A stretch of 20,477 bases of DNA, taken from the NCBI GenBank assembly GCA_027485405.1, contig JAIXRB010000017.1, forward strand, positions 1-20,477, written 5' to 3'. The notes below the pieces were generated by a model. The model saw only the letters and a program-made list of their open reading frames with translations. It was not told the DNA's origin and did not search any database. Source of the stretch: Leptospiraceae bacterium. Lineage in GTDB: Bacteria; Spirochaetota; Leptospiria; Leptospirales; Leptospiraceae. Positions 1-6,589 of this stretch are shown here, one piece after another; the stretch's first letter is position 1; each line of letters starts with the position of its first letter. Both the position numbers and the translations under genes were made by a program.

Positions 1-1
1 A

Positions 2-481
2 GAAACCCGTTATTATCCACCTTTTGCAAAACTAGCTTTGACAGATAAAATTCTTTTTCCTGGCCTATCTGCTCTCCCCAAAGAGTCTATCATTTCCTTG
101 ATCGAAATTGTGTTCCGGGAATTAGTCAATGGTCAAAAAAGAGGGAGTCTGGAGCTGTCCATGAGAGCCAAAGAATTTTTGGCAAAGAAAGGAGAAATCT
201 CAAGCATTGCTGAACTTAAGAATAGACTTTCCTCCGGGATTCTCCATTGCAAAGGGATGGTGGTGGAAGTCGAAGATTTTGATTTGCTTTCTGAGGAAAT
301 CAGTCTTCCTGAGTGGGAAGACTTGCATTTAAGAAGAGGTACGAAAGCCTTGGAAAGACAGAAAATTTTATTGGCAATGAGGATTTTCAGTGGGAACCAA
401 CTTCGAATGGCAAAGGCTTTGGGGATCTCTAGAGGGTCTCTCCAATACAAATTGAAACAATTGGGAATACAAACGCAATGA
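2..481 (+). CDS. C-terminal part of a sigma-54-activator-like regulator with Fis-type HTH (5' end outside window)
   Basis: The frame is open to the left edge, so this is the last 159 codons of a longer protein. The segment around the fragment's residues 60-95 (IAELKNRL followed by a GMVVEVEDFDLL-like stretch) resembles the end of the AAA+ domain of NtrC-family activators, where a WPGNVREL motif is usual; here that motif is degenerate. The last 30 or so residues form a classic Fis-type helix-turn-helix (GNQLRMAKALGISRGSLQYK), the DNA-binding end of NtrC-like proteins. A TTG at 38 could be taken as a start, but codons upstream of it (ETRYYPPFAKLA) are open and protein-like, so I treat the gene as truncated by the window. 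The stop overlaps the next start by ATGA, implying co-translation. Whether it truly contacts sigma-54 cannot be judged because the GAFTGA region is not in the window. Confidence 0.8.
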   Translation, partial: ETRYYPPFAKLALTDKILFPGLSALPKESIISLIEIVFRELVNGQKRGSLELSMRAKEFLAKKGEISSIAELKNRLSSGILHCKGMVVEVEDFDLLSEEISLPEWEDLHLRRGTKALERQKILLAMRIFSGNQLRMAKALGISRGSLQYKLKQLGIQTQ

Positions 482-1488
482 TCGATGACGCAATCTATGA
501 AGAGAGAAAAACTTCCGCCGGCTTCCTAGTAAAAGTCAGACTTTCCAAAATGACTTACGTGGTATTCTCATCTGAAGGGCCCGAAGTTCCGAAAGGCGCT
601 CGAAACAACTCGATTGTGGTCAATGTCCCCAAGGTTGGTTTTTTTGGGGAAGAATTCAGGGTAGGGCATTTTCACTTAGGAGAGCTTTCTTTTGTGAATG
701 TCAAAATGGGGAAAATGGTCATCCCCTACCACCATGGATTCTCCAACGAAATAAAAACAATTTTCCTCGCGACCGGTTCTGCAAGCGACGCCCTCCCAGT
801 CGTCATCTTCCATTATAGACATAAGGAAGAATTGATGCACGCTTGGGAGTCAGGGGAACAAGTTCACTATCTAGTCGTGGATGAAGAAATCCCTCGAAAC
901 GAGATGGTGACTCTAAAAATCCGATATCCCAACCTCAACATTCTGGTAATAAAAAAGAAGATATCTCTCACTGAAACGGCAAAGCCCGCGCCAAGTTCTT
1001 CAGGCAAAACGGCAGACGGTAAAGCCGTTGTGGATTACAACAAAGTTCGAGCGGCAGACGTAGCCCGAACCCAGTCTTCCAATGAAATGACGGGGAATCC
1101 AGTCTTCTTGGCTCGGATCCATCTTCGCAATATGGAGCTAGACAAAGTAAAACAGCTCCTCCTGGAAAACGAGCTAACTCTCCAAGATGTAGGTTTTATC
1201 CGCACTTTCCTAGAAGTCATGATCAAGAATGAAAACAACAAACCAGAACTAAAAACAGCAAAAGACAAGCTCATTTCCATGAGTGAAGTATTTCGACTTT
1301 CTCTTGTGCTGTTAGAATTCCGGATCCAAGACTTCGAAGCAGAAATGGAAAAGGGCTTTAGCCCGGAAGTTTCAAACATGATGTATGCTTTGCTTGCCAA
1401 AGAGCAAGATAAGACCTCCGATATCGAAAAAGAAATCGTTTTCTGGGAATGGAAGCTTCGGGCTCGAAGAATGACCCAGGCTAAATAA
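478..1488 (+). CDS. Conserved hypothetical protein, 336 aa, coupled to the regulator
   Basis: I do not recognise this protein. It starts at an ATG inside an ATGA overlap with the upstream regulator, so the two are probably translated together. There is no signal peptide or membrane segment, so it is likely cytoplasmic. The N-terminal 95 residues look beta-rich. Residues about 105-165 alternate hydrophobic strands and helices (VVIFHY, HYLVVDEEIP, LNILVIKKK) in a way that recalls a degenerate receiver domain; this is only an impression. A low-complexity linker rich in Ala, Ser, Pro and Lys (about 167-200) separates this from an alpha-helical C-terminal third rich in Glu and Lys. Its position suggests a role as accessory or output partner of the regulator, which is inference. 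Confidence 0.8.
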   Translation: MIDDAIYEERKTSAGFLVKVRLSKMTYVVFSSEGPEVPKGARNNSIVVNVPKVGFFGEEFRVGHFHLGELSFVNVKMGKMVIPYHHGFSNEIKTIFLATGSASDALPVVIFHYRHKEELMHAWESGEQVHYLVVDEEIPRNEMVTLKIRYPNLNILVIKKKISLTETAKPAPSSSGKTADGKAVVDYNKVRAADVARTQSSNEMTGNPVFLARIHLRNMELDKVKQLLLENELTLQDVGFIRTFLEVMIKNENNKPELKTAKDKLISMSEVFRLSLVLLEFRIQDFEAEMEKGFSPEVSNMMYALLAKEQDKTSDIEKEIVFWEWKLRARRMTQAK

Positions 1489-1495
1489 AAACCTC

Positions 1496-1523
1496 GGAAA
1501 AATAAAAAAATCTTTCCTTTTTT
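1496..1523 (+). terminator. Weak terminator-like hairpin after the 478-1488 gene
   Basis: GGAAA (1496-1500) and TTTCC (1513-1517) can pair across a 12-base A-rich loop and are followed directly by six T residues. The stem is only five base pairs, so this is a weak candidate, but it lies immediately after the stop codon at 1488. Confidence 0.3.
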
Positions 1524-1605
1524 GGGCTTTTTGCTTAAAATTGATCCAGAAACTGATGATTTTTTCAAAAAACAGTCACTTCCTGGCACAGAAATTGCCC
1601 TTTTT

Positions 1606-1612
1606 GGGGGGG
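1606..1612 (+). repeat. G7 homopolymer in the signal peptide codons
   Basis: Seven consecutive G residues encode the Leu-Gly-Gly of the signal-peptide core of the frameshifted gene. Tracts of this length can slip during replication. It is one of the two longest G runs I noticed in the window; the other is the G8 run at 4494. Confidence 0.85.
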
Positions 1613-1882
1613 CTGGCCTGTACTGTTTTGTTATTTTTTCTCCCGACAAATGGACTACAGGCGGATGAACTAGTTTCTCCCGTTCTGCCACCGCAAGTTG
1701 AGCTCTTGCCACCCCTAGTCCTGGTGGATGGAATTGAAACTGAAGTGGCTACTACAGTCATGCCCAAGTCCATAAAGAAGAATCACTCTTATCGCCTAGT
1801 TGTATCCAAGAAACAGCTCTCTAGAACAAAAACAGGAATCTCAAACCAAAACCCGCAGGAATCCAAAGAAAGGATTGCCAGA

Positions 1883-1892
1883 GGGGAGGGGG
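1883..1892 (+). repeat. G4-A-G5 stretch at the frame change
   Basis: GGGG, A, GGGGG sits exactly where coding character moves from one reading frame to the one a base behind it. Adding one G would fuse the two halves of the 1541-2361 gene in frame. Confidence 0.8.
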
Positions 1893-2478
1893 AATCCAAT
1901 TTAGCTCTATGTCCTCCAAGCGGATTGCTTTTCAGAAATTCATCAATGCCATGCGCAAAATCTCCTTGGAAGTCAACGACCTTGAGATCTGCAAACGCCT
2001 GGACATCCTTATGGCTACCAGTAAAGAGGACCTCTCCCTTTCTCTTATCAACGACTTGGTGTCCGACCCGATCCATTTCGACCCCAAAATCATCCCTGAA
2101 CCATTCACTCAATATGCCAGACATTATGTCTACATGGCAAAGAGGAACGCTAAACTCGGTCCTCAGCTGGACTCTCCATCCCAAGAGGGTGGTGAGGACA
2201 GTGATTTACCCACTGAGCCCTCTAAATCGCAGACTAAGAAGCCTAAGCCACGTGCTGGTTCTACCAAGCACCGGGAAGAGCAGGAACCTGTTCGACAGGC
2301 TTTGGTCACCCGCGTAATCAAAGAAATCCCAGTAAAAAAGCCTAAAAAACCTAAAAAATAGGGGTTCCTGTAGGTAGCACAGGGCGAAATTGCAAAATTC
2401 CGCACTTTTACCCATTCTCAGTAAAGTTCCTATCTTCTCCCGACAATCACTCCCTAACTTGCTCTTTTGGGCCTCTTA

Positions 2479-2505
2479 AAGGCAATATTGAGGTATTGTC
2501 GCCTT
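2479..2505 (+). other. Bulged hairpin in intergenic region
   Basis: AAGGC-AATA (2479-2487) pairs with TATT-GTC-GCCTT (2494-2505), leaving a TTGAGG loop and a three-base bulge. A competing GCCT/AGGC stem (2471-2483) overlaps its left arm. A pyrimidine-rich tract rather than a T run follows, so it is not a classic terminator. Confidence 0.35.
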
Positions 2506-2597
2506 CCCTCCCTTCCCAAAAGCCGTCACCTACGCGTCGTTTGAGGCAATTTTATCGTGCCTAAATTTGGGCAAAACCTTTTTTTCTGCCAACGATA

Positions 2598-2627
2598 GGG
2601 CAGACCGAATTTGGGCAGACGGAATCC
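2598..2627 (+). repeat. 15-base imperfect tandem repeat
   Basis: Two adjacent copies share GGGCAGAC, then S, then GAAT, and differ at three positions (GGGCAGACCGAATTT, then GGGCAGACGGAATCC). A related GGCAGACCC lies at 2723. The meaning is unknown; it could be a protein-binding array or chance. Confidence 0.55.
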
Positions 2628-3038
2628 GAACATTGGCAAAATCCAAGTATTCGGTACAGGCTACAAAAATTGGCAGTTAGGATCTACGCTTCTGTTCTCA
2701 AACTTCTCTTGGAATTGGAAATGGCAGACCCAAGGAAAAGGGAATAAGAGCCAGGAGGATGGGATGGTACGGAGGGGCTGATTTTGGAACAGTATGCCGG
2801 CTGGAAGAGGAATCCAACCAAAACTCCAATTCTCTTCTTACCGAAAGAAATCCTTACGATAAAGAGCCGCACCTAGAAAGCAGATTGACCTCTCCAGCGT
2901 AAAATCACCTGCCTTTCCACTGTCAAAACGCCCAAAAATCGACAATTTCACCCTGGACGGGGAACAGTAGAATAGCATATTTCATTGACGTTAAGACATA
3001 AACCAAAGCCAATATTCCCTTAGAAAAGCGCCTTAAAT

Positions 3039-3055
3039 CATGACAATATGTCATG
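3039..3055. promoter_or_regulatory. Perfect palindrome, candidate operator
   Basis: CATGACA-ATA-TGTCATG has perfect seven-base arms around a three-base spacer. It lies about 95 bases before the start of the zinc-ribbon gene, in noncoding DNA, and no T run follows it. That fits a dimeric repressor site better than a terminator. The cognate regulator is not identifiable from the sequence. Confidence 0.45.
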
Positions 3056-3147
3056 TGTAGGAAAATTTCCTGCTCAGGAAAGATTGTCAGGAATTCGAGA
3101 GTTCGGAAATTGCTTTTCTTTAGAAGGAAGGGCATGAAGATTGGGCA

Positions 3148-3363
3148 ATGGCTGAATCTCTACGTTTGAAAGTAAAGTGCCACGCTTGCTCCGCTGTTTT
3201 AGAAGGCACTGCAAAGTATGGATCTGGGCATTTTGTCCAAGAGGGAGTGGTTTTTGATTTTGTGGCAGTCGGGAAAGTAGAAGGCCCCAAGGGTCGTTCC
3301 GTGAAAGCAGAGGTAACCTGCACTTGCCCCAATTGCGGAGTGAGAAATAAGTATCAAATTTAA
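3148..3363 (+). CDS. Small zinc-ribbon protein, 71 aa
   Basis: This short protein has a CHAC pair near the N terminus (Cys11 and Cys14) and a CTCPNC cluster near the C terminus (residues 59-64). This CxxC...CxxC layout fits one treble-clef or zinc-ribbon metal site. The middle (residues 15-57) is beta-rich with Gly and Val. The ATG at 3148 is the only usual start after an in-frame TAG at 3121. A purine-rich AGAAGGAAGGG at 3122-3132 is the best ribosome binding site but lies about 15 bases away, farther than usual. No partner gene is close: long noncoding stretches lie on both sides. Function is unknown; small ribbon proteins often act in nucleic-acid or protein binding. Confidence 0.7.
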   Translation: MAESLRLKVKCHACSAVLEGTAKYGSGHFVQEGVVFDFVAVGKVEGPKGRSVKAEVTCTCPNCGVRNKYQI

Positions 3364-3607
3364 GCATAAAAGAGATAGTTTTTCAGACAAAAGCATGGAA
3401 CTTGCTTTCATGGATACCTCCGATCATTTCTGGCAGAAAAAGTATTAGAATTAATCAATAAATGATCAAAGAATTGTGAGTAAAGTTGCTTAGTCTTGAG
3501 CCGAAAAGTGTTCTGTGGAATTTGCATTGCGAAAAGCCATGCTTGGAAATCAATCAAAAAAGGGATTAAAAATGGGCTGTAAATCGCCTAGAAATCTAAA
3601 ATAGACA
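3364..3607. other. Intergenic gap before the first MBOAT cassette
   Basis: This gap of 244 bases is AT-rich. It contains a weak inverted repeat (AAAGC N9 GCTTT, about 3391-3409) without a following T run. I see no clear -35/-10 pair and no Shine-Dalgarno sequence before ATG 3608. Confidence 0.4.
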
Positions 3608-4999
3608 ATGAGCTTTCATTCTACTCTCTTTCCGTTGTTTCTGGCGCTTGTTTATGTGTTTCATTGGGTAATTCGAAGTTTTTATTCAGATAAAAGACTA
3701 ATATTAAGCATGAATATGCTTCTGTTTAGTTTTCTTTTCTATTCCTTTTTCTCTCTCCCTTTCCTTTTCTTATTCGTCTGGCTCGGGACCTCAGATTTTT
3801 TCCTGGCTCGCGCCATGGCGTCAACACTGGACAAGCGGATCAGGCAAATTTTGCTTTTGGTGAGTATATTCCAAGCGATTGCCCTACTGTTCTATTTCAA
3901 ATACGCAACCTATGCTCTTAGTTTCTTTGGGTTTACAGCTCAAATTCCTCTACCGCTTGGGATCTCTTTTTTTCTCTTTCAGTCACTTTCCTATATGATC
4001 GATGTCTATCGAAAGGAAATTCCTGCATGCAAAAGTTGGGTGGAATACTTACTTTTTCTCAGTTTTTTCCCTCAGATGGTGGCGGGTCCCATAGTCCCGG
4101 CCCATACCTTTTTCCCCCAATGGGAAAAGCCTCTGGCTTTTCGCGAAATACCTATGGTTTTTGCGGTTTTTCTCATCCTCCTCGGTTTTCTTAAAAAACT
4201 AGTTTTTGCTGATCAATTGGCTCCCATTGCCGATGCGGCTTTTTCAAATCCTTTGTCTTTATCGCCGAAATTTCTTTGGATTGGTTTGCTGTCGTATTCT
4301 GGGCAGATTTACTGTGATTTTTCCGGATACACTGACATTGCCCAAGGCACGGCACTTCTGTTTGGAATCAGATTGCCTGAAAATTTTAAGATGCCCTACC
4401 TTGCTTCTTCCTATTCAGAGTTCTGGAATCGGTGGCATATTTCCTTGTCCCAATGGTTGCGCCAATACCTCTACTTTCCTTTGGGGGGAAACAGGGGGGG
4501 GAAATGGAAAACATATCGAAACTTGATTTTGGTGATGGCAATAGGTGGAATCTGGCATGGAGCAAATTTGACCTTTTTAGTCTGGGGTTTGGGGCATGGA
4601 TTCTTTTTGGTCGCAGAGCGGCTATTATTTGGTAATAGACAAGGTTCTTTCTTTAGATGGTTTTTTACTCAAGCGGGTGTTTTGTTTTTGTGGATTTTCT
4701 TTAGAAGCCCGAATTTGGAGACAGCCCTGTGGGTAGCACAGGGACTTTTTATCAAAAATGGGGAAATTGCGGCTCCTTACTCCTGGGAGATTCAGTTTTT
4801 AAAGATCTTTGGATGTCTGGTTCTTGGACATTTACTGGGAAGATTTTATTTTTCAGAAAATTCTGTTTTGGAGAAGAAGATAGAAGGAATGCAAAGCAGA
4901 GGGAATCAGATTCTCTTGTCTTTTGGGTTTGCTTTCCTTCTTATCTTCATCGTTCTTTTTGCGGGCGATTCAAAATCCTTTATTTACTTTGTGTTCTGA
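3608..4999 (+). CDS. MBOAT-family O-acyltransferase (AlgI-like)
   Basis: This 463-residue polytopic membrane protein belongs to the AlgI/DltB-type MBOAT family, which moves acyl groups, usually acetyl, across the cytoplasmic membrane to envelope or extracellular polymers. Many hydrophobic segments run through its length. Family hallmarks are PLPLGISFFLFQSLSYMIDVYR, FFPQMVAGPI, YCDFSGYTDIA, FWNRWHISLSQWLRQYLYFP and GGIWHGANLTFLVWG. The conserved histidine is His317 (codon 4556-4558), with a second conserved one at His277. The length is normal for the family. The ATG at 3608 gives a family-like N terminus, although no clear Shine-Dalgarno sequence precedes it. A G6 and a G8 run encode part of the PLGGNRGGK loop. 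The next gene, 16 bases on, is its likely SGNH-type partner. The polymer it modifies is not deducible here. Confidence 0.93.
   Translation: MSFHSTLFPLFLALVYVFHWVIRSFYSDKRLILSMNMLLFSFLFYSFFSLPFLFLFVWLGTSDFFLARAMASTLDKRIRQILLLVSIFQAIALLFYFKYATYALSFFGFTAQIPLPLGISFFLFQSLSYMIDVYRKEIPACKSWVEYLLFLSFFPQMVAGPIVPAHTFFPQWEKPLAFREIPMVFAVFLILLGFLKKLVFADQLAPIADAAFSNPLSLSPKFLWIGLLSYSGQIYCDFSGYTDIAQGTALLFGIRLPENFKMPYLASSYSEFWNRWHISLSQWLRQYLYFPLGGNRGGKWKTYRNLILVMAIGGIWHGANLTFLVWGLGHGFFLVAERLLFGNRQGSFFRWFFTQAGVLFLWIFFRSPNLETALWVAQGLFIKNGEIAAPYSWEIQFLKIFGCLVLGHLLGRFYFSENSVLEKKIEGMQSRGNQILLSFGFAFLLIFIVLFAGDSKSFIYFVF
4494..4501 (+). repeat. G8 homopolymer inside MBOAT gene
   Basis: Eight G residues encode the Arg-Gly-Gly of the conserved PLGGNRGGK loop; a G6 run lies just before it (4483-4488). 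Loss of one G would direct translation to a stop at 4526, and gain of one to a stop at 4635. Either outcome removes the catalytic His317. Confidence 0.9.
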
Positions 5000-5015
5000 G
5001 GAAACCATAGCAAAA

Positions 5016-6551
5016 ATGAAATCCATACGAATCGTAGTTCTTTCTCTTTTTGCCCTGTTTTTATTGGATTTTTTGGTGTTTAGAACTGGGCAGTATCTTC
5101 TACCGAACGAATCACCTTGGAATACAAATCACTTTTTTAATTTCGTCTATGAAGCGAAGCGCATCAAAAGTAGTGCGAAAACCAAACCTAGAATCTTGGT
5201 TGTGGGAAGTTCCATCGCCTACTACTCCATTGATGCAAGAAAGCTGGAGCTAGAGATTCTGAGACAAACCGGAAAGGATGTAGAAGTTAAGTTTCTAGCC
5301 TATGCGGGGAATAGTCCGCTCTACGTGTATTTGCTGTTTTCGTGGATAGAAGACCTGAAGCCCGATTTGGTTGTTTACCCTATCAATTTTATTGATTATC
5401 GTATCCATAGAAGTTATGTTCTAGATCCCAATCGTTCTTTTTTTGATATGCCGGAAGAAGATCTTTGGAAAGATTCTTTGACTTTTGGAGAAGCTCCCCA
5501 AGGGCTATGGGTTTTTCCGTGGCAAACATTGCGAGCGAGTTTTGCGTTTATGTCTTGGGAAGAAAAAGCTCGGTATTTCCTATCTGGAGTTTTTCATTTC
5601 TATAGAACCAAGGATTATTTTTTTACAAACATCCAAAACATCTACCAGCATCGATTTGGAAAAAACACAAGCTATCATGCATATGCTGGCTATGATGTTC
5701 CAGAACTCGTGAATTTTATGGGCTGGACGGGGAAACGGTTTTCGTTCCCACCACTTCCTGAGTACCAAAAGGGTCGAAAGGGTTTTTGGTTAGAGATCAC
5801 TCCCTTTCTTTTGACAAAAGGAGAACTTTCCGTTCGATTTCAGCAGGTGAGGCAAGATAAGATTGTTTCTCAGACAATCTCCGTAAACAAGCCTGGTTGG
5901 AATTTGTTTGCTTTGAATCCAGAATTTTTTGATTCTACGGAGCTCATCCAAGCTGAATTGAGTAGGACTTGGAAAGCTTTTGAAGCAACTCAGCCCTATT
6001 TAGACTATCACTATGATGAGATGGGAGTTAGATTGCCCCAAACGTTTGGCCTGGTAGCCCCTAGGCAAAATGAGCAGTATCTTCGTGCTTTACGTTCAGA
6101 AGACATACGTTATGTGAGTATGTCCGATTCCGACTATGAAAAGTATTTCCAATATAGACTGCTTCAAGATTTAGAAAAAAGACCAGGTATTGGGTATTTG
6201 GTGGCACTAGAAAAAGCTAAAAAAAGGATACGATCCGAACCATTTAGTAAGAAGTTCCATTTTTCTTACTTGGAAAAAATCGCGGAGAAAGCAGAGGAAA
6301 AGGGAATTCCTTTGCTCTTTGTCAACAACCCTGAAAATCCAGTGTCTTTGCGGTGGTATGAAGACTCTAATTGGTATAAAGATCATCTTTTGTTTCTCTC
6401 AAATCTGGAAAGAAGAAAGGTTCACTTTGTGGATTTGAAAAACCAACTGAGAGCGCAAGATTTCTCCGACTTCCATCATTTTACCTACTTAGGAATGGAG
6501 AGAATGAACCCTATTTACGCTTCCCTTATCGGAAATCTATTTCCCAAATAA
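5016..6551 (+). CDS. Membrane-anchored SGNH-like protein, partner of MBOAT (DUF1574-like)
   Basis: This 511-residue protein has one N-terminal membrane anchor (about residues 5-22) and a large domain that should face the periplasm. VVGSSIAYYS carries a GxS signature (Gly64-Ser65-Ser66) like block I of SGNH hydrolases. DFHH near the C terminus (Asp485 to His488) matches the DxxH block. In MBOAT systems such as AlgI/AlgJ or PatA/PatB, such proteins receive the acyl group and pass it to the polymer. I place the start at ATG 5016, preceded by AGGA at 4999-5002. An in-frame TTG at 4923 would overlap the MBOAT gene by 77 bases and is less likely. The gene follows the MBOAT by 16 bases and is surely in the same operon. 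The assignment to DUF1574 is from memory of Leptospira proteins. Confidence 0.8.
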   Translation: MKSIRIVVLSLFALFLLDFLVFRTGQYLLPNESPWNTNHFFNFVYEAKRIKSSAKTKPRILVVGSSIAYYSIDARKLELEILRQTGKDVEVKFLAYAGNSPLYVYLLFSWIEDLKPDLVVYPINFIDYRIHRSYVLDPNRSFFDMPEEDLWKDSLTFGEAPQGLWVFPWQTLRASFAFMSWEEKARYFLSGVFHFYRTKDYFFTNIQNIYQHRFGKNTSYHAYAGYDVPELVNFMGWTGKRFSFPPLPEYQKGRKGFWLEITPFLLTKGELSVRFQQVRQDKIVSQTISVNKPGWNLFALNPEFFDSTELIQAELSRTWKAFEATQPYLDYHYDEMGVRLPQTFGLVAPRQNEQYLRALRSEDIRYVSMSDSDYEKYFQYRLLQDLEKRPGIGYLVALEKAKKRIRSEPFSKKFHFSYLEKIAEKAEEKGIPLLFVNNPENPVSLRWYEDSNWYKDHLLFLSNLERRKVHFVDLKNQLRAQDFSDFHHFTYLGMERMNPIYASLIGNLFPK

Positions 6552-6562
6552 AGACCCATTGC

Positions 6563-6589
6563 AAACCTATCGAAAGATAAAGGGTTTTT
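6563..6589 (+). promoter_or_regulatory. GNRA-capped hairpin overlapping the asd ribosome binding site
   Basis: AAACC-TATC (6563-6571), a GAAA tetraloop, GATA (6576-6579), a three-base bulge and GGTTT (6583-6587) form an imperfect stem that ends in T residues just before ATG 6590. It covers the AAGGG that should serve as the asd ribosome binding site. It could be a weak terminator for the MBOAT operon, a translational control element, or chance. Confidence 0.35.

Larger units (their letters stand above)
1541..2361 (+). pseudogene. Frameshifted (or recoded) secreted-protein gene
   Basis: Two overlapping frames together read as one secreted protein of about 273 residues. The first part starts at TTG 1541 or ATG 1556; neither has a clear ribosome binding site. 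It begins with a signal peptide (hydrophobic core GGLACTVLLFFLP, probable cleavage after LQA) and stays protein-like up to about 1887. Beyond that its frame stays open to 2317 but turns into a Ser/Pro/Trp/Leu-rich shadow. The frame one base back is open from 1825 and, from about 1888, gives a Lys/Glu/Asp-rich, helix-forming sequence (for example FINAMRKISLEVNDLE) that ends in KKPKKPKK before TAG 2359-2361. The switch falls at G4-A-G5 (1883-1892). One missing G, natural slippage, or a -1 ribosomal shift would explain it. An independent start at ATG 1909 for the second half is possible but has no signal peptide. Function unknown. Confidence 0.65.
2362..3147. other. Long intergenic region without a convincing gene
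   Basis: No frame on either strand here has convincing protein character. The best open stretch (2681-2902, with an ATG at 2759 giving 47 residues) is unrecognised and I do not call it. The region is unusual in carrying at least eight GGCA motifs between 2481 and 2726. Two of these form a 15-base imperfect tandem repeat (2598-2612 and 2613-2627, GGGCAGAC followed by A-rich bases). GGCAGAC recurs at 2723, but it also occurs twice inside the 478-1488 gene, so it is not specific. Two imperfect hairpins (2479-2505 and 2541-2564) and one perfect palindrome (3039-3055) are present. It may hold a small RNA, regulatory DNA or the remains of a decayed gene. Confidence 0.6.

Noticed and set aside
1035..1712. 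Minus-strand open frame of 225 codons
   Set aside because: It lies antisense to the end of the 478-1488 gene and the start of the next gene; composition is Ser/Arg/Phe-rich and shadow-like, with no motif.
1881..1893. Programmed -1 ribosomal frameshift signal
   Set aside because: The G-rich stretch does not form a canonical X-XXY-YYZ heptamer with good re-pairing in both sites, and no strong downstream stem is evident; indel or sequencing error is preferred.
2567..2577. TTTGGGCAAAA, resembling a Leptospira LexA box
   Set aside because: The box I recall is TTTG-N5-CAAA; here the spacer is two bases, so it does not fit.
2681..2902. Open stretch in the intergenic gap (ATG at 2759, 47 residues)
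   Set aside because: AGGAGG touches the ATG rather than lying at a useful distance, composition is not convincing, and nothing is recognised.
2985..3015. Possible promoter TTGACG ... CAATAT before the zinc-ribbon gene
   Set aside because: The spacing is about 19 bases and the -10 match is poor; this is too weak to call.
4206..4635. Two plus-strand open frames inside the MBOAT gene
   Set aside because: These are shadow frames. They matter only as the places where translation would end after slippage at the G8 tract.
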